Of a stretch of 64,000 nucleotides of DNA, positions 36,061 through 46,740 are shown piece after piece (positions within the stretch are counted from its first letter, which is position 1; the number at the start of each line of letters is the position of its first letter). The DNA comes from Cystobasidium ongulense. Its lineage: Eukaryota > Basidiomycota > Cystobasidiomycetes > Cystobasidiales > Cystobasidiaceae. The notes beneath the pieces are model-generated. The model did no database searches. It was given only the letters and a program-made list of their open reading frames with translations, and was not told the DNA's origin. Both the position numbers and the translations under genes were made by a program. The stretch spans positions 1,226,534 to 1,290,533 of the forward strand of contig BQUP01000002.1 of the NCBI GenBank assembly GCA_022835595.1, given 5' to 3'.

Positions 36061-37761
36061 TCACGTCGCATCAATCTGGTTCACCTGAGGCAGAGCGAGC
36101 ATCACTTTGCGACGGTAATTCGCCCCCGCTTGCGCTTGGAGAGGGTTGCCTTCGAGATATACAGTGTCAAGGTTCTGCATCTTGCCCAGCTGCGCTTCGA
36201 TCTGATTAAAGTCTTCAATGATGTTATTGTTTGCCTGTGTAGACGAAAGGGAGTACATCAGCATGTGCAACTCCACGCCCAAAGATCATCACGTATAAAG
36301 CTTACCCAGAATTCCTCTAATTGATCAAGGCGTTCAATATTTTCCACATCTTTAACAAAATTGCTAGCAATATCAAGTACTCTCAATTTCTTGTTCTTTT
36401 CCAATCCCTCTAATTTCTTGATACCATTATGAGAAAGGTATAATTCCTCCAAAGATTCTAACCCTTCTAATCCTTCAAGTTTTGTAATTCTATTACTTTG
36501 TATTGATAATATTTTCAAATTCTTTAACGTATTCAATCCTTCAAATTTGGTAATCTTGTTTTTACCTAGCCAGAGTTCTGTTAGATTCGTACACAGGTCT
36601 AGGTTTTCGATTTTCTGTGCAAGACAAATGGTAGAAATTTAGCGACTTGATAAATGGCTCTTTTTGCACGAGGTAGAACAGACATACGCGAAGCTTGTTC
36701 CCTCCGAATTCCACGCTCTCTAGCGTGCCAGCAACCCCGTTTAGTCCATCGATATGCGATATCTTGTTCTGTATGAAATATACGACTTTGAGTGCAGTGA
36801 GCGTCTCGAGTTGATCTGCAGGCACTTTGCGCAATAGATTGAAGGATAGGTCTAGAGATCTGTATTGGACCATAGACTCGTCAGTGGGAATCCAGCAGTA
36901 TGGAGACTGTTTAGGCATACCTTAGCTTTGATAGTCCTTTCAAGCCTTTGACATGTGATATCCGGTTATCATATAGATCAATCTCTTCTACTTCATGCAA
37001 CTGTTCAACAGGGCCATGTCCGTCCACAAGTAACGTAGTGAGTAGGTTCTGTCTGAATGATAGACGCTGTTTAAAGGCGAATTGATGGCGACAGTTGCAT
37101 GTAGAGTGTGCGACATTTAGTCGCAGTAATGAATGCCGGCATGGATATGATGGAGAGACGACACACCTTCAACGTCTTTGCGAAACGACCTAAGTCCATG
37201 CCCACCAACGAGCGGATTCTACTGTGTGTCAATTCGAGTTCCTGTCGACGCGGTCAGCGAATACATGTCAGTCAATATAGACGGTAAGCGCGACAGGACG
37301 CGGTAGCATACATCCGTATCGTCGGGGAACTCTGCAAGCAGCTCTGTACCGCCATAAGATGGTGTCAATGTCCGTCCTCTGCTTATATCCGGCCTGTTGT
37401 TGCATCGTGCTTGCTTACCAGCATTACTCGTCGCTTCGTCCACTTCATCTTCATCATCTTCATCCTTCTTCTCAGTCCCATCGTCGTTCAATTCTCTCAG
37501 AGCAACCTTTTTCTTATCCTCAAACGTTCTCTCATCTAGATTCTCCTGCATTTTGCTAATCAACCCGCCTTCGGTCTTGACTGTACTCTCATCAAAGTCG
37601 GATTCTGCGCCGTCATCATCTGATTCTCCCTGGTCGTCGTGATGATGGTCATTTAGATTCGCAGGTGCACCGACTGGTAATGAAGGTGGATCTTCTGCGA
37701 GACGCGCGTGCTTCGTAGGCTTTGCTGTGCCTGCTGCTGCTGTACTCGTTGATGCTTCCAT
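36061..37761 (-). CDS. SDS22: SDS22-like leucine-rich-repeat regulator of protein phosphatase 1
   Basis: Nuclear/cytosolic partner of PP1 (Glc7/Dis2) that promotes its maturation and mitotic activity. The start at 37761 gives an acidic N-terminus (about 120 residues; DQGESDDDGAESDFDE, KKDEDDEDEVDE). Around eleven 22-residue SDS22-type leucine-rich repeats follow, e.g. LDLSFNLLRKVPAD, LWLGKNKITKFEGL, LSIQSNRITKLEGLEGL, LYLSHNGIKKLEGL and LDIASNFVKDVENI. The LRR cap reads VYLEGNPLQ...YRRKVMLALPQVNQIDAT. I place the stop at 36061. Because the family often continues a few residues past IDAT, a 40-nt terminal intron (donor GTGAGT right after that codon) leading to a stop at 35967 is possible. Several introns split the repeats. 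Confidence 0.93.
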
Positions 37762-38090
37762 CGCTGTCTGTTTCGTCGGTCGAAGCAGCAGTTGGTGCCT
37801 GTTCAAAGAGCACGACACTTTTCTGTCGCAAGTCGGACAGGACAGATAGAGTCGACTGCAGCATATAACGCTGATATATACTGGCCAAGAGAGCTCTTAC
37901 TGCTTGTACGGCAAAGAGCAATCGCATTTGCTTGCTCTTCAACTCGTCAATCAAGGCCTCGAGGATTCAGTGGCACGTGCAAGAAATGAGTAATGACAAA
38001 CCATTCAAACGCAAACATGTACGAGTGTTAAAGCTGACTACACATCGTGGTACTAGATTAAGCCGGACACTCAACGAGTGTAAAAGATGT
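37762..38090. other. Promoter region of SDS22
   Basis: 5' flank of SDS22 and 3' flank of the MDM1-like gene, both on the minus strand. No gene seen. Confidence 0.6.
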
Positions 38091-41000
38091 CTATAACAGC
38101 AACAACCTCAAATAATCAAGCATCATAGAAGACACAATAGCCTCCCCTCTTGGTCCCTGCAGGGAATCATGCAATCTCCCAAGCGCGACGGTAGTAGCAG
38201 TCGGACCTAATGCTACCTTTAGTCCTTCGGGAGCTTGTAATTGAAGCAGTCTTCTCGCTTCCAAACGCGTAGCTTCCTTTTCTTGAGCTGTTTTCTCCGT
38301 GGTGGGTTGATATCCTTCTACTGAGGACCACCATCTGTAAACAGCGAAGTAAGATTAGCCCCCTGGCTTTAAGATCTCCAATAGGAAGACGTAGGCATAA
38401 AAGAAGTAGACCAGCTTACACATCATCAGGAGGTGGCCAAAAGCTTTCTCGCAATCTATCGATTTGTTTGACGAAGAATTCTTCCTCGCTAACGCTTTGT
38501 ATCAACTTGGTCATACCAGCTCTTATAACAGCCGAATACGATGTCCTTAGCACTGTCTCCAACATTCTGAGTATGCCTCTTTTTAGGTTCCAAGTACTAT
38601 CTGATAGTTCGTAAGCCTCTTCTAGAATCGCCATCGCGAACGAAAGAACACTACTAAATTCTATCGCTGATAGAGTGGCTTGAGTATTAGATGCCGTACG
38701 CTGAGCAGGCGTTGTAGTGCCAGCTGCTTTCTTTGCCTGCGCCTGAGCTAGCTTATCCGAGCCAGCAGACGCAAGTCCTGGTAATAAATCAGCATTGAGC
38801 TGCTCTCTGTCTGCCTCTTTTTTCGCCATCATCTTCTGCAGTTCCCGATCTTTTTCAAGAAGTTCATCGAAAGACATACGTCCACCGGCATCAACTGGTG
38901 CCGCAGGATAAGCATCCTCCTCTGTTAAAGTAGGATGTTGCAAGATCTCCTCCGCTTGTTCAGCTATCGAAGGCGCATTGCTCTTCTGACGAGGTGTATA
39001 CGAGAATCCAGGCGGTACCTCTACTTCTATCTCCGTAGTTGATGGTACTCCAGCTTCAGCAAGCTCCTTCTGTACTGGATGTTCATGCGCGGTCACACTA
39101 TTTGATGGTAGTTCAGGTACTTCGTAACCGCCAGGAGATGCAGCACGAGGCGGCAAAGGAGGTGGAGTCGATTTCTCAACTGGCTTAGCAGATTTTTGAC
39201 TAACCCCGCTGATGACCTTTGGGTCATCCGCCGGGACAGCCGCCAAGGCCATGCCTTCGGATCCTATCGAAATATTCTGCTGCTGCTGCTGCTGCTGGTC
39301 CTCCTCCTCTTCCTTTACTGACGTTATAGACGTAGCGAGCGAAGTGGTCGAAGGCGAAGTCAAATTCTGTCTGTTACTTGAAGCGGGTGGAGAACTCAAG
39401 CTATCTGCAGAAGCCCGTCTTTGCATAAGAGTTGATTTCTCTCCGCTGCCTCCTGATTTGGTAGGCGTAGGGGGGCCGGATCCCTCCATTTGTCCAGAGT
39501 TTGTCCTCTTCAATCCGGGTATACCAGTGATAGTGTTTGTAAATTGATTGAATCCAGTTGCAATGCTTCTTGTAGCCATTTCACCAGACCTTCCTATTCC
39601 TTTGCCGACGCCCGTAACGCCTTTACCAATGTTGTTCACACCTTGACCCAAAAGCATCAAAGGATTGACGATACCAGCTTTTGAATCAGTACGTTCTTTC
39701 TCGAAAAAGCGAGCAACGGGTTCGCAAGAAGCATATCGGGGTTCCCTCAGTAAAGCCTCAAGGTAGTTCTCAAGTGAGCCACAAAGGTTTTCGCTTGTTT
39801 GAAAGTTTGTGGATGGTAATGGCGCTCTCGGGAACCCTTTTGTGCCCGATTGAGGCAGAGCTTTCTTTATACCTTGATCCATCTTTTCAAATTCGAGGTA
39901 CTTGCGCGCGAGCTAAACAAGATACAGAATCAATTCAGCGAAAGCTTGAGACGCGTTGATAACGGTTGACTTACGATATAGCCAGGTGATCCTTCAATCT
40001 CGACAGCAATCAAAAACTCGAGGTCTTTGCGGTTCTTGACGTGATTGTTCTGGTAAGCTGTTGGAGGCGAGAGGTCCGTAATCGACACAGAGAACGCGGG
40101 CATGGAAGGCTCTTGGTCGGTCGCTTCCGTCGGGCCTGTCATGGCACTGACAGATTGGGCACGCGGTATGACAGGCGAATGCGATTGTTGCGAAGTGGTT
40201 CGGGATAAGGAAGGTGATTCGGATGCGCGCTGAACGTCAGCCCGTCTAGACTGTGGTGCGATATCGACTTCTTCTGACTGCATGCTTTCTCCAAGGTCGA
40301 AGCTGTCTTCCTGCGGTGGCCCAGCTGAGGCAGGCCCGACAAAGCTGAGAGTGCGCTTACTCGTCGAAGCAGAGGGCACTCGGGAAAGGCGTGGCGAAGG
40401 TGCAGCTGACACAGTTACACCCGAAGCGCCAGCCAGTATCGGATTCGCACGAACAAATCTATCCCAATAAGAGACTTGTATGAAACACAGTAACCAATCT
40501 TTAAGCGGATCGAAAATCTCCCTGTTTGGGTTCTGCTCAAGACGCAGTATCGCCATTTCTACAGCTGTCCAATACGACTTTTCCAGCGCTTCTGTGTTTT
40601 CCGACTCATGCGCATCTTTTTCGAATGCCGCTTCTAGATCTCTAGCTTGTGTGATGATCTTCTTGAGCAACTGGAGGCCATCGCCCTTGATCTGTCCCTC
40701 GTCAGGATGCGTAATGTCGACCATGTATCCAAAATGATCCAGCAACGTCCACATCCGAAGTACGAGGTCGCCAGTTTTCCCATCTTCTCCGTCCTTTTCT
40801 AGATAATCATGGAACGCATCACTTAACTCGATCAAGGAGGGATCCACAGTCTCGTCTGAAGCAGTGTGACGCATGAGTACAGCCCTGAGCTGTTCGTCGG
40901 GCGGATCTTCAGGGAACAGTAGGGTTAGATCCTTGGAGAAGAGTGAAATTTCAATCTGCTTGACGAGCCTTTCACGCTGCTCCGGCGTACTCCCTTCTAA

Positions 41001-43045
41001 CGAATCCAGAATGCGCTGAATACGTGCGGCTGGTGACAATGGCTGTTGCGATGCCTGAGGTCCAGCTGTGGCGAATAAGGAACTGTGCGCGGACGAACTC
41101 CTGCTCATCAGGCTGGATTTGCCAACCATTGAGGAAGGTCGACTCGAAGAGCCTGTATATGTTGCGCTCGATGAGCTCGCTCTGTTTCCAGCATCGACAC
41201 TCATGCCTCTCAGACTTGACGTTGGACTAGCACTCTGAACAGAGCCAGCTGGGCTGAGAGGAGACCTCAGAGGTTCAATAGGGTCCATTTCGCGCTCTTT
41301 GCCTTTCCTGCTTGGACCGGCCCCAGTGACACCGCCTACGCCAGAACGACTAGGAGGAAGACTCTTCAAACGAGCGCCGGAAGTCACTGACGGACTTCCA
41401 GGTGTAGTAACGTCCTCGTCGAGAGGGAGTGCGGCATCTAAAAGCTTGTGTCCAGCCGAGACAAGATTCTTTCCAAAGGCTCGGAAGCGAGCAGCGCCGT
41501 TTTCAAGCGCCTCTTCCAAAGTTTGCTCCTCAAGACGTTTCTTCTGCAGAGAGCGTGGACTACCAGGCTGAGATGTCGTAGGGGACGCTATACTCGCTTT
41601 TCGTGCCGACTCTGACGATGATCTTGGTGCAGAGAAGTCCAAATTAGGCGTGAAGCCTGGAATACCCGCCGCTGCGACAGTATAATTTGGATCATCTAAC
41701 TTTATGCTATGTTGTGGTACGGATCGACCTTCATTATTGTCTTCCGGCTTTATCGACTTTTCACTTTCACGAGCGGGAGCCATCTGCTTGCTGCCAAGCG
41801 CGGGCGGCGGACCTGCGTAGGGTGCGGTGACGAGTAACTCGTCTGATTTGATAATAGGTATTTCCACTGGTTTTGCATCCCTTTGAGCCTCTTTTGCGAG
41901 GGATACAGCTTCACCAAAATTGTCAACGATGGAAGTATTGATGAAGTCACTATTTAGTGATTGAATAGTGGACCAGATTTGCAATGACATGACTTCGGTC
42001 AGAAGCGCGAGGACCATCGGCGACGAAGAGGTTGAGCGAGGTGCCAGAGTAAGCATGAGCTATAAGCATGCAACGGGCGAGAAAGTCAGAAGTCAGCATT
42101 GAAAGCTGGTAAGAGGGCTCGGCGTAACCCACCTCTTCGCTCGTTCTTCGGATTTTGCGTATAAGTATATCTTTGTCACTGCGAGCCTGCTCTACAGTGT
42201 TCTGGTTCTCATCTTGTCTCAGTTGCGTGATGACAGAGTTGCTGAGCGAATGAAAAAGGTAGATGGACACCTCCTTCGGGTCTTGTCTCTTCACGCGGGT
42301 GACGAGGTTATTCATGATACAGTTAAGCGTGGATCGCGTATATTTCGGGAAGGGCGTGCTCGAAGAGAGTGCTACAGATGAGTCGTACCAATAAGACACA
42401 AAGTCGCGCTGTACGAGGTCGATGAGCTTTTGCAAGGATGGCTTTAGATAAAGATGATGCACGTGCCGAAGGGCGATCTCGGCATCAGTATGGCATTGTC
42501 AAAGCAAGAGGATGGGAGAAGAGCACACCTGCAAGCGCTCGCCAACTTGTAGATCTATGAAAGTTTCATCGTCCAAGAGAGTTCCGCTCTGAGGCAGATT
42601 GTCGTTGGTGCTGCCACTCCGGCTTTCGAAGCTTTCTACTAGAGCTAATCTGCTACGACCCGTCGGGCTCTGTATGTTCAGTGCTTCAGCATGTGTAACA
42701 TTGTATACGGCCAACGCGTGGTGAATGGTGCTGACCTTGCCTAAGAAAGCGTCGAAGAGCTGGCGTGTCTCTGGCAATGCGTTCAGCGCGCTGCAGATGG
42801 AAGCATCAGATAGGCGCATGAGAAGCCGTCAACTAGGACCAGACTCACACAGCCAGCACCACAATCACGAGGGAGCCAATGAATCCAATCCTGTAGAGCA
42901 CTGGCAGAATGCCCAACGATACGGCGATTGCTATTGCTGGCTTGTGCAGTGCCATTGACTGCAGCGGCGACACATCGACGGCCGCAGGCTCGCTCGGCGT
43001 GTCTGAGGCGAGAACATCGCTCTTGACAGCCTTCTGCTCGTCCAT
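38091..43045 (-). CDS. MDM1: MDM1/SNX13-type sorting nexin (TM-PXA-PX-Nexin_C)
   Basis: Large protein of about 1,500 residues that, in yeast, is anchored in the ER and binds vacuole lipids through PX to tether organelles and lipid droplets. From the start at 43045, the N-terminus carries a membrane hairpin (AIAIAVSLGILPVLY, FIGSLVIVVLAV). A PXA domain follows (RDFVSYWYDSSVALSSS, YTRSTLNCIMNNLVTRVK, SIYLFHSLSNSVI). Then comes a very long Ser/Pro-rich middle with a helical region (RIQRILDSLEGSTPEQRERLVKQ). The PX domain starts at FSVSITDLSPP and includes KNRKDLEFLIAVEI and ENLCGSLENYLEALLREP. Nexin_C closes the protein (LEEAYELSDSTWNLKRGILRM to DYLRLLLL). A 7-Gln run lies between PX and Nexin_C. 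I do not see a clear RGS domain. The gene is divergent from the PABPN1-like gene. Confidence 0.92.
39277..39297. repeat. Pure (CTG)7 / (CAG)7 microsatellite in the MDM1-like coding region
   Basis: Seven uninterrupted CTG triplets on the plus strand encode seven glutamines in the MDM1-like protein after an acidic EEEED run. Confidence 0.9.
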
Positions 43046-43386
43046 AGACGATGCTATGTATGCTAGGTAGCAAAGGGCAGCTTTTTGTGATGGGTTTAAT
43101 CCAGAGCCATCGAAGTCGACGGCGACCCATCTTTAGAATCTCGAGATCACGTCTTGCCTTTGCATCATATACGAACAAGCTTAAAGTAGACAGCGGCAGG
43201 AGTCTCATCACAAAAGCAAGCTCACAGCAGCGATACTGTAGACAGACCGTCACCATTTCCGCCTTTCTACAGTCCATCCGCTCGTCTTTGGCCGGCAAGT
43301 CGTCGTCGCCAACAGAAGCCGCTTCGACATCAGGCAATCTTAGCAGCAACGACAGCAGCAGCCGTCAGAACCACACTTCCAATAGC
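43046..43386. other. Bidirectional promoter, MDM1-like / PABPN1-like genes
   Basis: 341 nt separate two divergent start codons. An in-frame upstream Met for the right-hand gene exists at 43051, but it would leave almost no space between the two coding regions, so I treat this stretch as promoter and leaders. Confidence 0.65.
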
Positions 43387-44405
43387 ATGGCAGACCTTTC
43401 AACCTCAGCTGGTATGGCAAGCACTTCAAATTCCCACGACGACGAAGGTGTAGATTACGGTGATGATGCAGACGAACATGATCACGACAGCGACAGACGA
43501 GATGCAGGAGAAGACATGACAGAGGTGGACGAGGAAGTTGCGGCCATGAAGGCAAGAGTGAAAGAGATGGAGGCAGAAGCTGCAAAACTCAAAGAGATGC
43601 AGGCTGTAGCTGAGCGGGAAATGGCAGCTGCACGAGGCGAAACGACGCCAACGACAGAGGGTGGAGCTGCGTTTTTAACAGAAGAGGAAAAGCAAGCCGT
43701 TGATTCGAGGAGTATATACGTTGGCAATGTGGGTCACTCAACTATGTCCCGGTTGTGTGGAGCTTCGAATACTGATTCGTCCTTTCTTTGTGCTTTAGGT
43801 GCGTGGCGGTTTTTGCGCTTATGAACAAACACATCAAAGGGCAAAAAAAAGCTGAGATCTGCTTGCTAATATTCAGGTCGACTTTTCAGCAACTCCAGAA
43901 GAATTACAGCAAATGTTCTCCTCCTGCGGAACGATCAACCGAGTTACGATTCTTTGCGACAAATTCACAGGTCATCCCAAAGGATATGCATATGTAGAAT
44001 TTGCAGAGCCAGAACTTGTGCAAAATGCAATGCTCTTAAACGAAACAGAATTCAAGGGTCGTGCTATCAAGGTAAGCTAGTCCCTGATAGCTGAGGCTGG
44101 CGCGGAGAGGTCTCTACCGCCCAACTTGCACGAGAGCGTTGTCCGTCAGCAGACGAAACAGGTTCTAATGAGTACACATTCATATTCCAGGTCACACCAA
44201 AGAGAACGAACGTACCCTCATTCATGCTAGGTCGAGGACGAGGTCGTGGCGGATTCCGAGGCGCGAGATCTGGATACAGGGGAGGATTCAATCCATACAG
44301 CCGCCCTCCTCGGTCAAGGTTAGTCTCTCTTACAGGTGGATTCTTCCATTATGCCATACTGACTTTTTCGCTCTCAGGGGTCGCGGTAGAGGCAGAGGCT
44401 ACTGA
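43387..44405 (+). CDS. PABPN1/Pab2-type nuclear poly(A)-binding protein
   Basis: Nuclear RNA-binding protein that coats poly(A) tails and links to the exosome in fission yeast (Pab2). Four exons (43387-43728, 43877-44071, 44191-44318, 44378-44405) give 230 residues. An acidic N-terminus ([17 protein letters not shown]) leads into a coiled coil ([20 protein letters not shown]), then one RRM at about residues 110-185. RNP2 is SIYVGNV, split by intron 1, and RNP1 is KGYAYVEF. The sequence after the RRM ([23 protein letters not shown]) and an RGG/GYRGG tail ending RGRGRGRGY match the Pab2/PABPN1 layout, with arginines that are methylated in relatives. The start at 43387 is preferred over upstream 43051. 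Confidence 0.93.
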
Positions 44406-44938
44406 TTTGCAGCTCACATGTTTAGTATTAGAGGCTTGCCAACACAAAATACGCTAGAGATCTTGCCAAGCAAAATCAAGGCGCACAATACCATATATGT
44501 CGTGCAATAATCTAAAAAAGAGAATACAGTATATTTGATTTGCAAGGTCTGCCTTATTTCTGCTCGAGACAAGTCTAGTGTGCAGCGAGAGCGTATTTAG
44601 ATCCTCAAGTCGAAACTCCGTTGCCCTCCAGAACCTCAGTATTGCTACGATACGAGTAGGACAACGTTGCCAAATAGTAATATTTGTGACTCTTCCATCT
44701 ACTCGTCTCAGCCGAAGCGCTGCATTCTTCTTGCGTCAGTTCCTCTCCCTCTGACCGTCTTTGCGAGCCGACTTCGGCTTGCAGCTGACCGCTTTCGGCG
44801 TGGCGTCTAACGCCGACGTCGGGTCAGACTGTAGACAGCATGGCGAACAAATGAGACTCGCTTCTTGCCTCTACTCAATCTAACAGTTTCTAGCTTATCT
44901 CTTGCTACACCGGCGCGCCAGCTTTTGCCCCATCAAAT
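44406..44938. other. Promoter region of the NmrA-like gene
   Basis: No gene seen. It carries a cluster of three short perfect dyads at 44766-44822, listed separately. Confidence 0.65.
44766..44822. promoter_or_regulatory. Cluster of three palindromes upstream of the NmrA-like gene
   Basis: Within 57 nt there are AGCCGA-CT-TCGGCT (44766-44779), GGCGT-CTA-ACGCC (44802-44814) and the 10-mer CCGACGTCGG (44813-44822), the last with a CRE-like GACGTC core. CGG/CCG triplets are typical half sites of Zn2Cys6 factors. The cluster ends 116 nt before the start codon. Role is inferred from position and symmetry. Confidence 0.4.
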
Positions 44939-46225
44939 ATGACCATTACATCTGCATCAAATGCCCCACTATTCGTTGTCATCGGCTCGACAGGTACCCA
45001 AGGTCGCTCAGTTATAGACGCCATAGCATCAGACAAGAAAGACTACCGCGTTCGAGGTATTACACGAGACTCGAGCAAACCAGCTGCTCAAGAGCTCAAG
45101 CGACTAGGATGTGAAGTCGTAGAAGCCGATGCGGATAATGCTGCTAGCATTGAGAAGGCCTTTCAAGGTGCAGACCTTGTATTTGGCATGACCAGTAGTG
45201 ATTATTGGTCCCCTAACGGCGAAGACAAGGTGGATAATATGTTCAAGATAATGTCGTATGCCGGACGAAAAGCTGACATGATAATTGTGAAATCGCTTAA
45301 ACGCTGTTGATGATGTAGGAACGCAATCAGGGCAAGATGTTTGCTGACACGGCGAAGCAAGTTGGTGCCAAGGTCTTCGTATGGTCTGGACTACCTAGCC
45401 ACGCGGCACTGTCCGAAGGCAAGCATCCCGTGTGGAGGTGAGTCTGCTGTCAATATCATTGTCCAAATTCTCACGGGGTCCGAAGAACTCTACGAGAACA
45501 TTGCTGACCTGTAGTATTACCCTAGCTTCGACGTAAAAGCAGACATAACGAAGTATGCACGATCTCTCGGCGGCATCCGAGTCATTGATGTACAGCCTGG
45601 CAGCTTCGCTTCAAACTATTGGTCATATCAAGGCCCTCGCCAGACCCCAGAGAAAACGTATATACTCGCTTTGGGATATTCCGAAGATACCAGGGTACCC
45701 GTCATCGATATTTCTGCCGACTACGGTCGATATGCTATCGGAGCATTGAATCATGGCGTTGATACCGTCATCGCGTCTTCGGAATATATCACCCCACTCG
45801 AAATGGCAGAGCAGTATTCCATGAGTAGGTCAGATCGCAAGCCACTGTCGGCAAAGGTCATACGTACTGATTCACCTCCTTCTGTCTTTTACTTGATGGG
45901 TATTGGGAGCAGTTACTGGTCAGACCATCGCATTCGTGCAGGTTCCAGATGACCAGATGTACAATGCCTTGAAGGGTGCCGGCGACAAGTTTGCGAATAC
46001 CATGATCGCCATGTACTCAGCCATGCGAGATTCAGGATGTGGGTGATGGGAATCCTTTGAAATAGCTCGATGCTGTGGCCGACTTGACGACCCTGCTTGC
46101 CTTTCGCAGATTATGGCGGCGCTGATCTTGGTCCAAGCCAGAAGGTTCTCGACTATCCAGCTAGAACATTCGCTCGGTCGCTAGAAGCTAATAAGGGTGA
46201 GGTGAATAAACAGTTCCAGGATTAG
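44939..46225 (+). CDS. NmrA-like family NAD(P)-binding protein
   Basis: Atypical short-chain dehydrogenase fold; family members act as redox sensors (NmrA, HSCARG) or as isoflavone-reductase-like enzymes. The start is at 44939. The glycine loop is GSTGTQGRSVI near residue 16, followed by VRGITRDSSKPAAQEL, VVEADADN and DLVFGMTSSDYW. Later parts are QGKMFADTAKQVGAKVFVWSG, ITKYARSLGGIRVIDVQPG and a C-terminal half with VPVIDISADYGRYA and FVQVPDDQMYNAL. The typical YxxxK pair is not evident, which fits NmrA-like regulators. About four or five introns are present; the stop is at 46223-46225. The first intron donor is the least certain. Confidence 0.9.
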
Positions 46226-46740
46226 GTATTGTAGTATCTTCTATCGCTGGGAGCCTACATAGAATGCCTGGTCGCATTTATTGCAAAGAGTAGGGGTGCC
46301 TGCAGCGGGCGGGAATAGCAAATGTAAGGTGTCTCTTAGAACCAGAATTAGAGTGCAGAGTGGCCAACCTCTCGATGCAACTCTCGGCCTTTGTGCATTC
46401 CTTTGTCATTAAGCTGTAATGGATCCGTTGCCGTGACAGGATCGAGCCATTGCGTCGAGCTGCACACACAAGCTGTATCTAATCCTGAGCCATAGCTTGA
46501 ATGGATGCAGTATGCTTGCTTGCTTGGATGAGAATGTCTTCAGCCGGTTGTCGCAGTGATAAGAAGCAGCCGACGTCGTCTCGTTCTTCTTGCTCCAACA
46601 CCCGCATCCGCCAGAACTGTGTGAGGGCGTGACCAGCGAAGGAGGACCAAGGAATAGACTGGCTTGGGATCTGGCGGCCTTCGCACCAACTGCATCCTTG
46701 AGAAGAGACGCGCGCCTAGCTGCCATCTCAAAGCCCCATC
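46226..46740. other. Promoter region of the ataxin-2-like gene
   Basis: 0.5 kb between the NmrA-like stop and the ataxin-2-like start codon. No supported gene or RNA. Confidence 0.6.

Noticed and set aside
40800-41100. Possible RGS domain in the MDM1-like protein
   Set aside because: The helical segment lacks recognisable RGS motifs, and fungal Mdm1 proteins do not require one.
43051-43386. Earlier in-frame Met for the PABPN1-like gene
   Set aside because: It would start 6 nt from the divergent MDM1-like start codon. The added residues have no resemblance to the family, and MADLSTSAG at 43387 is a natural start.
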